Assembly: GCA_964458575.1 (NCBI GenBank)
Contig: CAYWMD010000011.1
Location: 1-64,000 of the forward strand
Length of the DNA stretch: 64,000 nucleotides
DNA from: CAYWMD01 sp964458575
GTDB lineage: Bacteria > Verrucomicrobiota > Verrucomicrobiia > Limisphaerales > JADLHS01
Direction of reading: 5' to 3'
This document shows, in pieces, positions 50,215-59,098 of the stretch; position 1 is the first letter of the stretch; every line of letters starts with the position of its first letter. A program made the position numbers and the translations under genes. The notes under the pieces were generated by a model. That model ran no database searches. It had not been told where the DNA came from and saw nothing but the letters and a program-made list of their open reading frames with translations.

Positions 50215-50966
50215 AATCCGAAACCGGTCAACGCCTCCTTTCGCCGGCGGCCACAATCGCGGTTGTGCTCGCGTTGGGCGCGGCGGGTTGCCGCGATGCG
50301 GAACCGAAGCCGGCCGCCGCAAATGACGCGGTGCCGGAGTTCAGCGCCAAGAACGGCCTGAGGCTGCCCGAAGCCACGCGCCGGGCGATTGGCCTGGCAC
50401 TCGTGGACGTAAGCGAGCAAAAGGTGACCGCCAAACTCGAACTGCAACTGCGCATTTACGAGCGCGCGGAAAAAATCGCGCGGGCGACCGGCCTGCTCCA
50501 CCCCGCGGAGGCGAAGCGTTTGAAAGCCGAACAACCGGTCGAAGTTCACACATCCGATGGGAGGACGCTCGACGGCAAAGTGACCGCGGTGAACGAGCAG
50601 TTGCAGAAAGCGACCGGCCAGGTTGAAGTGCTCGTGGAAATTTCCGGACCGGGCGATTCGCCCGGCTTGGGCGCGTTCGTGCGCGCCGCGCTGCCGCTGA
50701 ATTTCGACCAGACGGTCGTCACGATCCCGCGCGCCGCCTTGCTGCGGTGCAGCGAAGGCCAGTTTGTTTACACCGTCAGCGGCGAGCATTTGGTGCGCAC
50801 GGCGGTCAAGGTCGGCGCGATGGATTCCGAACGGGTGGAAATCACGGACGGCCTCTATGCCGGCGATCAAATCGCCGCGCAACCGGTCTTGTCGCTTTGG
50901 CTCACGGAACTGGCGTCGGTCAAAGGCGGCCAGGCGTGCTGCATCGAACTGCCCAAGGGGAAATGA
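50211..50966 (+). CDS. Short RND periplasmic adaptor lipoprotein (CzcB-like, truncated architecture)
   Basis: 251 aa against roughly 350-520 for usual adaptors. The lipobox ALGAAGC at about residues 21-27 predicts a lipoprotein. LRLPEATRRAIGLALVDVSE is the usual start of the adaptor mature part, but the lipoyl and alpha-hairpin domains that normally follow are missing. The sequence passes to a beta-barrel-like part (HTSDGRTLDGKVTAVNEQLQ, VEVLVEISG) and a membrane-proximal part (TVVTIPRAALLRCSEGQFVY). It ends with GGQACCIELPKGK. The frame is intact and coupled to both neighbours, so this seems an evolved short form, not decay. Confidence 0.82.
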   Translation: MKSETGQRLLSPAATIAVVLALGAAGCRDAEPKPAAANDAVPEFSAKNGLRLPEATRRAIGLALVDVSEQKVTAKLELQLRIYERAEKIARATGLLHPAEAKRLKAEQPVEVHTSDGRTLDGKVTAVNEQLQKATGQVEVLVEISGPGDSPGLGAFVRAALPLNFDQTVVTIPRAALLRCSEGQFVYTVSGEHLVRTAVKVGAMDSERVEITDGLYAGDQIAAQPVLSLWLTELASVKGGQACCIELPKGK

Positions 50967-50967
50967 C

Positions 50968-53900
50968 ATGATTCTCCGAACCATCGAGGTTTCACTCCGT
51001 CAGCGGGCGCTGGTGTTGCTGGCGACGTTCCTTCTCGTTGCGGTGGGTGTCTGGTCCGCGTTGCGGTTGCCCATTGATTCCGTGCCGGACATCACCAACC
51101 CGCAAGTGCTCGTCAACACCGCCGTACCCGCGCTCGCGCCGGAGGAAATCGAAAAACTGGTCACGCTGCCGCTCGAATCGGAGATGGCCGGTCTGCCCGG
51201 CATGATCGAACTGCGGTCGCTGTCCAGGTTTGGCCTTTCGCAAATCCGGCTGACGTTCGAGGACGGCGTGGACCTTTACCGCATACGGCAACTGGTGAGC
51301 GAACGCCTGTTGCGCTCCGCCGAGAAAATTCCCGCCGGGTTGCAGCCGCAACTCGCCCCCATCACCACCGCGCTCGGCGAGATCTTCTATTACCAGGTTG
51401 TATTTCGTTCCGACGCGACCAACAAGCCGCCGACGCGTCACGAACAATTGCAGACGCTCCGTCAGGTTCAAGAATACCTCGTCAGCCCCTTGCTGCGCAC
51501 CACGCCCGGCATCGCGGAAGTGAACACGTCCGGCGGCTTCGAGCGGCAGATCGTGGTGATGCCCGAGCCGGCGCGGCTGACCAGCGTGGGACTGACCATC
51601 GAGGAACTGGCGCGCATTGTCGGCGAGAATACGCAAAACGTCGGCGGCGGACTGATTGAACTGGGCGGCGAACAGATCGTCATCCGCGGCAACAGCCGTG
51701 TCAGCACGATCGAGGAGATTGCCGCCATCCCGCTCAAGTTCGGCGCGGGCGTCAAGCCGCTGCTCGTGGGCGACGTGGCGGAACTGGGCATCGGCTCGAG
51801 CTTTCGCACCGGCGCTTCGACGATGAACGGCGAGGAAGCCGTGCTGGGGGGAGCGTTGATGATGGCCGGCGGCAACAGCCGCGTGGTGGCCCGGGCCGTG
51901 GCGGACCGATTGGGGGCGATTCAGGAAAAACTTCCGCACGGTCTGGAATTGCGTCCGCTTTACAACCGTTCTGATCTTGTGAATCGCACGTTGCACACGG
52001 TGGAAACGAACCTGTTCGAAGGCGCGCTGCTGGTTGTGGTTATTTTGTTCGCGCTGCTGGGCAACCTGCGGGCCGCGTTCATCGTCGCGCTGGCTATTCC
52101 GCTTTCGATGCTGTTCGCGGTCACGGGCATGGTCGAGAGCCGTGTGTCGGGCAATCTCATGAGTCTCGGCGCAATTGATTTCGGCCTCATCATTGATGGC
52201 GCGGTGGTGATGGTCGAAAACATTGTTCGTCACCTTGCCCACAAACAGAAGGAACTGGGCCGCGAGCTCACGGCCCTTGAAAGGATGAACGAAGTGCGCC
52301 ACTCCGCGACGGAAGTGGCCAACCCGATGTTTTTTGGCGTCGCCATCATCACAGTGGTCTATGTGCCGATACTCGCACTCACGGGCATCGAAGGGAAAAT
52401 GTTCCGGCCAATGGCGCTGACGGTCGTCTTTGCGCTGGTGGGTTCGCTCGTGCTGGCGCTGACGCTCATGCCGGTGCTGTGTTCGTACCTATTGCGCGGA
52501 CGAATCCGCGAGAGAGACAACTGGCTGGTGCGCTTCTTCAAAGCGGTTTATGCGCCGCTGCTCGCGTTCGCGCTTCGGTTGCGCTGGCTGGTGGTGCTCA
52601 CCGCCGTGCTGCTGTTCGGCTCATCGTTGTGGCTTTTCCAACGGCTCGGCGCGGAATTCATCCCGCAGTTGGACGAAGGCACGATGTTGCTCCAATTCAT
52701 CCGCAGCAGCAGCGCGGGCCTTGGTGCATCGGTGGACTTGCAGCGCAAATCTGAAAAACTTCTGCTCGAAAGATTTCCCGAGGTCGAACGCATCTTCGCG
52801 CTGATCGGCACGGCGGAAATCGCCATGGACCCCATGGGACCGAACCTTGCCGACAGTTACGTTGAACTAAAACCCCGCAGCCAGTGGCGCAAAATCGCCG
52901 GGCGGCCCATCACGAAAGAGCAGCTCGTCGAACTCATGCGCCGGGAACTGATCGTGAATGTGCCCGGCCAGGCGTTACTGTTCACGCAACCAATCCAAAT
53001 GCGCTTCAACGAAATGATGGCCGGCGTGCGCGCCGATCTGGCGGTGAAGATTTACGGCGACGATTTCAAGGAACTGGAACGCATCGCCACCGAAATCCGC
53101 GATCTGCTCCGGCAGATTCCCGGCGGCGGCGACGTGGAGTTCGACGCCTTTGGCAGATCGCCGCTGTTGGAAATCAAGCCCGACCGCGATGCGTTGCGCC
53201 GTTACAATCTGCACGCCGAAGAAATGAATCGCGTCATCGCCGCCGCGCTGGCCGGCGCGGAAGTCGGCAACGTCATCGAAGGCAACCGGCGATTTCCCAT
53301 CGTTGTGCGGTTGGCGGAAGACGCGCGCCAAAACGTTGATGTGATGAAGCGGCTGCCCGTGCGCACCGAAGAGGGCGGCCTGATGACGTTGGGCCAGGTG
53401 GCGCGATTCGAGATGGTCGAACAGGTGGCCGCCATCACCCGCGAGGCCGGCCAACGGCGTGCCGCCATTCTCGTGAACCTGCGCGGCAGGGACGTGGACA
53501 GCTACGTGCGCGAGGCGGAGGCGCGGATTAAAACCGAAATCCAGTTTCCGCAGGGCTATACCTTTGAATTCGGCGGCCAGTTCGAGAACCTGCAAGCCGC
53601 GCGATTGCGTTTGGGCATCGCCGTGCCGGTGGCGCTGGCGCTCATCTTCGTGCTCATCTTCATGAGTTTCGGCAGCGTGCGGCAGGCGGCGCTGATTTTC
53701 GTCTGCGTGCCGCTCGCAGTGACAGGCGGCGTCTTCGCGCTCTGGTTGCGCAACATGCCGTTCACCATCAGCGCGGGAGTCGGATTCATCGCGCTCTCGG
53801 GCATCGCCGTGCTTAATGGCATCATGCTCATCAGCTTCGTCAATCAGCTTCGCCGCGAAGGCCGCGATTTGCGCGCTGCCGTGGTTGAAGGCACGCTCAC

Positions 53901-54153
53901 GCGCTTGCGTCCAAAACTCATGACCGCCCTCGTCGCCAGTTTCGGCTTCGTGCCGATGGCCATCGCCACCGGCGCGGGCGCGGAAGTGCAACGTCCGTTG
54001 GCGACCGTTGTCATCGGCGGAATCATTTCTTCGACCTTCCTGACGCTCGTTGTGCTTCCGGTGCTTTACGAGTGGCTCGAATCCCGTGGCAGCCGACGTG
54101 AGGAGGCTCTGACTGAAACCACAACCGCAGCCGCGAAGGAAGGAGCCTCCTGA
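50968..54153 (+). CDS. CzcA-like heavy-metal efflux RND pump (HME family)
   Basis: 1061 aa from the ATG at 50968, 1 bp after the adaptor stop. It begins MILRTIEVSLRQRALVLLAT and continues LPIDSVPDITNPQVLVNTAV, the HME-RND signature. Transmembrane segment 4 carries D404-FGLII-D410-GAVVMV-E417, the D-D-E triad of CzcA-type (Zn/Co/Cd/Ni) pumps and not the CusA pattern. Two porter halves and 12 expected helices are present; the C-terminus has GVGFIALSGIAVLNGIMLIS. Inner-membrane proton-driven exporter working with the upstream channel and adaptor. The metal cannot be fixed from sequence, but divalent cations other than Cu/Ag are favoured. Confidence 0.93.
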   Translation: MILRTIEVSLRQRALVLLATFLLVAVGVWSALRLPIDSVPDITNPQVLVNTAVPALAPEEIEKLVTLPLESEMAGLPGMIELRSLSRFGLSQIRLTFEDGVDLYRIRQLVSERLLRSAEKIPAGLQPQLAPITTALGEIFYYQVVFRSDATNKPPTRHEQLQTLRQVQEYLVSPLLRTTPGIAEVNTSGGFERQIVVMPEPARLTSVGLTIEELARIVGENTQNVGGGLIELGGEQIVIRGNSRVSTIEEIAAIPLKFGAGVKPLLVGDVAELGIGSSFRTGASTMNGEEAVLGGALMMAGGNSRVVARAVADRLGAIQEKLPHGLELRPLYNRSDLVNRTLHTVETNLFEGALLVVVILFALLGNLRAAFIVALAIPLSMLFAVTGMVESRVSGNLMSLGAIDFGLIIDGAVVMVENIVRHLAHKQKELGRELTALERMNEVRHSATEVANPMFFGVAIITVVYVPILALTGIEGKMFRPMALTVVFALVGSLVLALTLMPVLCSYLLRGRIRERDNWLVRFFKAVYAPLLAFALRLRWLVVLTAVLLFGSSLWLFQRLGAEFIPQLDEGTMLLQFIRSSSAGLGASVDLQRKSEKLLLERFPEVERIFALIGTAEIAMDPMGPNLADSYVELKPRSQWRKIAGRPITKEQLVELMRRELIVNVPGQALLFTQPIQMRFNEMMAGVRADLAVKIYGDDFKELERIATEIRDLLRQIPGGGDVEFDAFGRSPLLEIKPDRDALRRYNLHAEEMNRVIAAALAGAEVGNVIEGNRRFPIVVRLAEDARQNVDVMKRLPVRTEEGGLMTLGQVARFEMVEQVAAITREAGQRRAAILVNLRGRDVDSYVREAEARIKTEIQFPQGYTFEFGGQFENLQAARLRLGIAVPVALALIFVLIFMSFGSVRQAALIFVCVPLAVTGGVFALWLRNMPFTISAGVGFIALSGIAVLNGIMLISFVNQLRREGRDLRAAVVEGTLTRLRPKLMTALVASFGFVPMAIATGAGAEVQRPLATVVIGGIISSTFLTLVVLPVLYEWLESRGSRREEALTETTTAAAKEGAS

Positions 54154-54176
54154 CGTCGGCTGCTACAAACACGAAT

Positions 54177-54623
54177 ATGAAAACACACCTCAAACTCCTG
54201 ACCCTGGCCGGCCTGCTTTGCGCCGGAATCCTAACCCTCAACGCCGCAGACAAAAAAGAACCCGCCGGCCCGAAAGGCGGGCGTCTGTTGGAAAAGACCC
54301 AGCCGCAGGCGGAATTCTTCCTGGAAAAGGACCACACCGTTACTGTCACCTTTTACGACGCAGCGTTGAAACCCGTGCCAGTCACTTCACAAAGTGTCAC
54401 CGTGATTGCCGACGCCAAAGACGGCAAAGCGACAATCCAATTTGAGAAGAAAGCTGACGTGCTCGTGAGCAAAACGAAGCTGCCCGAGAGCGACGGCTAC
54501 AACGTGGTGGTGCAATTCAGGCAGAGCGCCGACGTCCGCCCACAGAATTTCCGCTTCAAACTCGACACCCACATCTGCGGCGGTTGCCAGCGGGCCGAAT
54601 ACGCCTGCACCTGCGGTCACTGA
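54177..54623 (+). CDS. Periplasmic Cys-rich protein of the efflux operon
   Basis: 148 aa. Signal peptide about 1-23 (MKTHLKLLTLAGLLCAGILT). The body is beta-rich (FYDAALKPVPVTSQSVTVIA, VVVQFRQSAD), with a GPKGGRLLEK start resembling short domains fused to CzcB-like adaptors. The C-terminus is CGGCQRAEYACTCGH: four Cys and a terminal His, a likely metal site. It follows the pump gene by 23 bp, so a metal chaperone or sensor role is a reasonable inference. It may supply a part missing from the short adaptor. Confidence 0.7.
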   Translation: MKTHLKLLTLAGLLCAGILTLNAADKKEPAGPKGGRLLEKTQPQAEFFLEKDHTVTVTFYDAALKPVPVTSQSVTVIADAKDGKATIQFEKKADVLVSKTKLPESDGYNVVVQFRQSADVRPQNFRFKLDTHICGGCQRAEYACTCGH

Positions 54624-54738
54624 TCACACCGCCACGGCTGGGTCGTGACGAACACGCTGGTGGCGTTGCGAAGCTTCATCTGGTGTTCAAGATGGACTCC
54701 GCGCAAGCTCTCGCACACCATCGGTTCAGCCGCGACCG

Positions 54739-55380
54739 ATGACATCGCCACAGAACTTGCCAAACCCTGATGCCGAACTGGTTCGCCGCGCGAAGGCCGG
54801 CGATCTCCCGGCGTTCGAGGAATTGGCCAATCGCCATGAGCGTCAGATTTACACGCTCGCGCTGCGCATCCTCCAGAATCCGCACGATGCCGAGGACATC
54901 ACACAACAGGCTTTTCTCAGTGCCATCGAGAACCTGAAGAACTTCCGGGAGGAAGCCAGCTTCGCGACGTGGCTGAACCGCATCGCCACCCACGCTGCAC
55001 TCAAGATCATCCGCAAGCGCAAAGGTCTGGACACGGTTTCATTGGATGAAGCCACCGAACCGCGAGAGGATTACGACTCCATCCCGCATCCGGAATACAT
55101 CGCGGATTGGCGTGAGTCGCCCGAACGATTGGTTGAGCGCAACGAAACGCTCCGTTTGCTGGACAACGCGCTGGCGCAACTGGACGAAAAGCATCGGCTC
55201 GTGTTTCTGTTGCGCGACGTGGAGGGGTTGTCGGTGCGGGAAACCGCCGAGGCGCTCGGTTTGAGTGAAGCCAACGTGAAAGTCCGCTTGCTTCGCGCCC
55301 GACTCCAACTCCGCGAACAACTCACCCGCGCTCTCGGCGACCCGGCCAAGCGCATCGAGCGGGGTCACCACCATGAATAA
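54739..55380 (+). CDS. ECF-family RNA polymerase sigma factor (RpoE-like)
   Basis: 213 aa. Region 2: AGDLPAFEELANRHERQIYT, NPHDAEDITQQAFLSAIENL and FATWLNRIATHAALKIIRKR. Region 4: LDEKHRLVFLLRDVEGLSVR and ALGLSEANVKVRLLRARLQL. The RpoE-type D-A-E-D-x-x-Q motif is intact. Partner anti-sigma factor probably the zinc-finger protein at 55990-56235, separated from it by a methyltransferase-like gene. A perfect 24 bp dyad follows the stop. The context (efflux pump upstream, two-component system downstream) points to envelope or metal stress. Confidence 0.92.
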   Translation: MTSPQNLPNPDAELVRRAKAGDLPAFEELANRHERQIYTLALRILQNPHDAEDITQQAFLSAIENLKNFREEASFATWLNRIATHAALKIIRKRKGLDTVSLDEATEPREDYDSIPHPEYIADWRESPERLVERNETLRLLDNALAQLDEKHRLVFLLRDVEGLSVRETAEALGLSEANVKVRLLRARLQLREQLTRALGDPAKRIERGHHHE

Positions 55381-55401
55381 TCCGATCCCCCGGTGTACAA
55401 T

Positions 55402-55425
55402 CTTTTGTCCCATGTGGGACAAAAG
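55402..55425. promoter_or_regulatory. 24 bp dyad CTTTTGTCCCA-TG-TGGGACAAAAG
   Basis: Two perfect 11 bp arms around a 2 bp centre, in the 84 bp between the sigma-factor stop and the methyltransferase-like start. There is no U-run after it (GTTTGCAG follows), so an operator for a dimeric regulator is as likely as a terminator. The regulator is unknown. Confidence 0.6.
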
Positions 55426-55464
55426 TTTGCAGTCGCCTCGCATTTGCCGGTGCTCCCAACACCT

Positions 55465-55950
55465 ATGAACTCGTCCTTCATCCAGCGCGGCGGCCTGTGG
55501 GTGCTCGTTCAATTCATCTTCCTGCTCGCCGTGCTGGTGCTGGCGGTCGTTTATCACGGCGACTGGTCACGGGTCTGGATGACGGTCGCCGGTGCGGGTC
55601 TGTTTGCAATCGGAGGGTGCTTTGGTGTCACGGGCGCCCGCGCGTTGGGCAGGGTGCGCACGCCTTTCCCCAAACCGCGTGAAGACAGCCTGTTGATTCA
55701 GCACGGCATTTACTCCCGCGTGCGACATCCGCTTTACACCAGCGTCATGCTGCTGTCGTTAGGCTGGGGGTTGGTCTGGCAAAGTTGGGCGGCGTTGGTT
55801 GTCGCATTGGCGCAGATTCCGTTCTTTGCGGCCAAGGCCGTTCGCGAAGAGTGCTGGCTGCGCGAGAAGTTTCCTGACTACGAGGATTACGCGAAACGCG
55901 TTCCGAGATTTGTTCCCAGGTTGCACATCGCAGGTAAAGTTTGTTTGTAA
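55465..55950 (+). CDS. Isoprenylcysteine carboxyl methyltransferase-family membrane protein
   Basis: 161 aa from the ATG at 55465 (MNSSFIQRGGLWVLVQFIFL); earlier in-frame codons run through the dyad. Three to four membrane segments. The C-terminal ICMT/PEMT signature is present: LIQHGIYSRVRHPLYTSVML (the G-x-Y-x-x-x-R-H-P motif) and REECWLREKFPDYEDYAKRV (E-E-x-x-L-x-x-x-F-x-x-Y-x-x-Y). Bacterial members are S-adenosylmethionine-dependent methyltransferases of uncertain substrate, often found beside metal-efflux genes. It lies between the sigma factor and its likely anti-sigma factor. Confidence 0.85.
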   Translation: MNSSFIQRGGLWVLVQFIFLLAVLVLAVVYHGDWSRVWMTVAGAGLFAIGGCFGVTGARALGRVRTPFPKPREDSLLIQHGIYSRVRHPLYTSVMLLSLGWGLVWQSWAALVVALAQIPFFAAKAVREECWLREKFPDYEDYAKRVPRFVPRLHIAGKVCL

Positions 55951-55989
55951 CTTCCCAGCCCGACACGGCTCAATGAAAATCGGGCAGAC

Positions 55990-56235
55990 ATGAAGTGCGA
56001 AGAACTATTGCAGATGCTGAACGAATACGTGGATGGCACGGTTGACCCGGCCATCTGCGCAGAGTTCGAGAAGCACATGGCGGGCTGCAACCCCTGCCAG
56101 GTGGTGGTGGACAACATTCGCAAGACCATCACGCTCTACAAGGATGGTCAGCCGTGCGAAATCCCCTTCCGGGTCCGTGAGCGCCTGCACGCGGCGCTGC
56201 GAAACAAGTGGAAGGAGAAACATCCGGTCGCATGA
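55990..56235 (+). CDS. Zinc-finger anti-sigma factor (ZAS/zf-HC2)
   Basis: 81 aa. MKCEELLQMLNEYVDGTVDP is the ZAS start and EKHMAGCNPC provides the H-x3-C-x2-C zinc motif (residues 29-36). It is soluble and lacks a membrane segment, so it resembles redox/metal-responsive cytoplasmic ZAS proteins such as RsrA. It probably binds the sigma factor at 54739-55380. The stop overlaps the start of the haem-protein gene by ATGA. Confidence 0.85.
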   Translation: MKCEELLQMLNEYVDGTVDPAICAEFEKHMAGCNPCQVVVDNIRKTITLYKDGQPCEIPFRVRERLHAALRNKWKEKHPVA

Positions 56236-56858
56236 AACTCTTCGCGCAGGTCGTGTGGCTGGTCACCCTGGTTTTCCTCGGTTGTTCCAAGCCGCCCGAA
56301 CCGCCGCGCAGCCTTGTTGTTCCGCTCGCGACGGAAGTTAAGTTCGAGGCGCTCACCCGCGGCAAGGCGATCGTTTCTGAAACCTTCAGCCTGTTGAGTT
56401 CGAATCTGCAATCCGCCATTCAACAGGGCGGGGTGAGCAATGCTCTGCCGTATTGCTCGCTGGCTGCGTCGCCACTGACTTCCGGGATGGCCCAAAAGCA
56501 CGGCGTCACCATCCGTCGGGTCACCCACAAACCGCGCAATCCGGCGGATCGGGCGGACGATCTTGAACTGGTCGTGCTGAAACAATTTCAAGCCGCGCTG
56601 GCCACAACCAATCCACCGCCGCCGGTCGTGACCAATTTCAACGAGGCCACGGCCACGTTCTTCGCGCCCATCGTTTTGAACAACGAGCTTTGTTTGAAAT
56701 GTCATGGTCAGCCGGGCACGGAGGTCGCGCCTGAAAACCTCGCGGTGATCCAGCGCTTGTATCCGGGCGACGAGGCCACGGGTTTCAAGCTCGGTGATCT
56801 GCGCGGCGCCTGGCGGGTTGACTTCCCATTGGCGGTTTTGCGCCGCCAGAATGAATGA
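56232..56858 (+). CDS. Tll0287-like (DUF3365) c-type haem lipoprotein
   Basis: 208 aa. MKLFAQVVWLVTLVFLGCSK: the lipobox FLGC predicts a lipoprotein. The body matches the DUF3365/Tll0287 PAS-like haem-binding family: ALPYCSLAASPLTSGMAQKH, VTIRRVTHKPRNPADRADDL and the C-x-x-C-H motif CLKCHG (about 156-161), followed by a Tyr/Pro-rich loop and a GAWRVDFPL end. Proposed redox or small-ligand sensor in the periplasm. Translationally coupled to the anti-sigma factor, which suggests a signalling link. Confidence 0.88.
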   Translation: MKLFAQVVWLVTLVFLGCSKPPEPPRSLVVPLATEVKFEALTRGKAIVSETFSLLSSNLQSAIQQGGVSNALPYCSLAASPLTSGMAQKHGVTIRRVTHKPRNPADRADDLELVVLKQFQAALATTNPPPPVVTNFNEATATFFAPIVLNNELCLKCHGQPGTEVAPENLAVIQRLYPGDEATGFKLGDLRGAWRVDFPLAVLRRQNE

Positions 56859-56906
56859 CATCCAGCGGCGGGCGTCGGTACCTGGGCGGGAAATTGCGAG
56901 GGCACT

Positions 56907-57581
56907 GTGAAAGTATTGGTCGTTGAGGATGAAAAGAAGATCGCGTCTTTTGTCCGGAAAGGACTGGAGGCGCAGGGGTTTGCCGTGGACGTGGCGCTTC
57001 GCGGCGACGAGGGATTCACGCTAGCCACAACTCGTCCTTACGATGCCGCCATCCTCGACATCATGCTGCCGGGCCGCGATGGCCTGAGCATCCTGCGCAG
57101 CCTTCGCGAGCGGAAAGTCGCGCTGCCGGTCATTCTGCTGACCGCGCGCAGCGAGTTGAATGAGCGCCTCGAAGGCCTCAACCTTGGCGCGGACGATTAC
57201 CTGACCAAACCCTTTCACATCGAGGAACTCATCGCGCGCCTGCACGCGGTCACGCGTCGCGCGGCCGGCTCGGGTCAGAGCATCCTCACCGTGGCCGATC
57301 TCACGCTGAATCTGCTCACCCGCGAAGTCCTGCGGGCCGGACGGCCCATTGAGCTGACGACCCGGGAATTTTCGTTACTGGAACATCTCATGCGTTCTCC
57401 CGGTCGCGTGCTGACGCGCATCGAGATCTGCGAGCGCGTCTGGGAATACAACTTCGATCCTGGCACGAATCTGGTGGACGTTTACATCCAGCGTATTCGC
57501 AAGAAGGTGGACGGCGACGCGCCGGACAAGCTCATCGAAACCATCCGCGGCGTGGGCTATCGCATCAAGCCGGACAAATGA
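56907..57581 (+). CDS. OmpR/PhoB-family response regulator (CusR/CopR-like)
   Basis: 224 aa. Receiver domain with acidic residues E7/D8 (VVEDEKK), phosphoacceptor D51 (AAILDIMLPGRDG), Thr/Lys switch ILLTARS and DDYLTKPF; the C-terminal winged helix has TREFSLLEHLMRSPGRVLTR and VDVYIQRIRKKVD followed by IRGVGYRI. Sequence style is that of metal-responsive CusR/CopR/IrlR regulators. It overlaps the sensor kinase by ATGA and lies downstream of the efflux operon that it may control. Confidence 0.92.
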   Translation: MKVLVVEDEKKIASFVRKGLEAQGFAVDVALRGDEGFTLATTRPYDAAILDIMLPGRDGLSILRSLRERKVALPVILLTARSELNERLEGLNLGADDYLTKPFHIEELIARLHAVTRRAAGSGQSILTVADLTLNLLTREVLRAGRPIELTTREFSLLEHLMRSPGRVLTRIEICERVWEYNFDPGTNLVDVYIQRIRKKVDGDAPDKLIETIRGVGYRIKPDK

Positions 57582-59098
57582 AACCGCTGCCATCCCGTCT
57601 CAAAATCGCCCTGCTCTCCGCCACCATTTCCGGAGTCGTGCTGGTGGTGTTCGGATTGGCCGCGTGGGCGCTCCTCAGCCGGCAAAAGCTTGAAAGCGTG
57701 GACACGGAAATTCGTTCTCTCGGTGCGCGACATCCCGGCTGGATCGCGGGTCACGGCAGTTACCAACGGCTGGATGAAGCGCTCGAATTCATTTTCGGAG
57801 AAACACACCAAAACCAAATCATCCTGCTCGTTAAAGCCACCGACGGCGCGGTTCAATACACCTCACCGGGCTGGCCGGCTGACCTTGATCCTAAAAAGCT
57901 GGATTGCAACCTGCAAAACGATCCCGACGCGGTGACGGTCGGCGCGGCCGGAGGCGGAGGGCTCGGCCGGGGCCGGGGTGGCATGGGACGCGGGCTCGGA
58001 CCGGGCGCGGGCGGTCAGGTGACCTTCACAAAAGTCCCGAGATTTCAAACTGTGAGCACGTCACGCGGCGAATGGCGACTGGGCATGTTGGGTACGGCGG
58101 ACACCACGATGGTTATCGGCTTGAACTACGCCAGCGCGCGGACGGAATTGAATCGCATCCGCAATGCGTTCCTGTTCGCGCTGCCGCTTGCGTTGTTTCT
58201 GGTCGGCTTGGGCGGATGGATCGTCGCCGGGCGCGCGTTGTGCCCGCTCAAAACCATCGCCGCGACCGCCGAGCACATCACCGCGCGCGGTTTAGACCAA
58301 CGCATCGCGGATTCTCGCGACAGTCCGGAAACGAGCCGCGTGATTCAGGTGTTGAACCGCATGATGGACCGGTTGGAGGCGAGCTTTCGTCAGGCCACCC
58401 GTTTCAGCGCCGACGCTTCGCACGAGCTCAAAACGCCGCTCACGATCATGCAAGGCGAATTAGAAAACGCCCTGCAAGCGGCTGCGCCCGGCTCGGCGGA
58501 ACAGCAGCTCTTCACCAATCTGCTTGAGGAAACCCAGCGTCTCAGCACCATCACGCGCAGCCTGCTCCTGCTCGCGCAGGCCGACGCCGGCCAGCTCAGG
58601 CTGACCCTCGTGCCTGTGGACCTGAGCGCCGAGCTCGACAGCATGATCGAAGATGCCCGCGTGCTCGCCGCCGATGGGCGACTAAAATTCGACGTCCGGC
58701 TTGCGCCGCATCTGCGCGTGAACGCCGACCGGGCGCTCCTGCACACGGCGATCTTCAATCTGATTCGCAACGCCATCAAATACAACGAGCCGGATGGCCG
58801 GATCGAAGTTCGCCTCGCGGCGGACAAAAGCAATGCCGGGTTGAAGATAGCAAACACCGGCCCGGGAATTTCGGCGGCGGACCAGCCCCGGGTTTTTGAA
58901 CGCTTCTATCGCGCGAACCGCGCCGGCAGTGCGCGTGCCGATGGCATCGGCCTTGGCCTAAGCCTCGCGCGCGAAATCATTCGTGCGCATGGCGGCGAAC
59001 TGATGCTCAAGGAAGGCCGCACCGGCTGGACTGTTTTCGAAGTAAAGCTGCCAACGAAGCCACTGCCACGCTCGACAGCCATCGCAGTCGGCACGTGA
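57578..59098 (+). CDS. Sensor histidine kinase (CusS-like) with a Gly-rich periplasmic loop
   Basis: 506 aa. Transmembrane segments about 10-32 and 195-217 enclose a periplasmic domain that contains an unusual Gly/Arg stretch (about residues 121-146, GGGGLGRGRGGMGRG). A HAMP domain (about 218-270) follows, then the H-box FSADASHELKTPLTIMQGEL, and the N, G1 and G2 boxes (NLIRNAIKYNEP, IANTGPGI, GIGLGLSLAREIIRAHGGEL). Complete and probably active. Partner of the regulator at 56907-57581. Confidence 0.9.
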   Translation: MKPLPSRLKIALLSATISGVVLVVFGLAAWALLSRQKLESVDTEIRSLGARHPGWIAGHGSYQRLDEALEFIFGETHQNQIILLVKATDGAVQYTSPGWPADLDPKKLDCNLQNDPDAVTVGAAGGGGLGRGRGGMGRGLGPGAGGQVTFTKVPRFQTVSTSRGEWRLGMLGTADTTMVIGLNYASARTELNRIRNAFLFALPLALFLVGLGGWIVAGRALCPLKTIAATAEHITARGLDQRIADSRDSPETSRVIQVLNRMMDRLEASFRQATRFSADASHELKTPLTIMQGELENALQAAAPGSAEQQLFTNLLEETQRLSTITRSLLLLAQADAGQLRLTLVPVDLSAELDSMIEDARVLAADGRLKFDVRLAPHLRVNADRALLHTAIFNLIRNAIKYNEPDGRIEVRLAADKSNAGLKIANTGPGISAADQPRVFERFYRANRAGSARADGIGLGLSLAREIIRAHGGELMLKEGRTGWTVFEVKLPTKPLPRSTAIAVGT

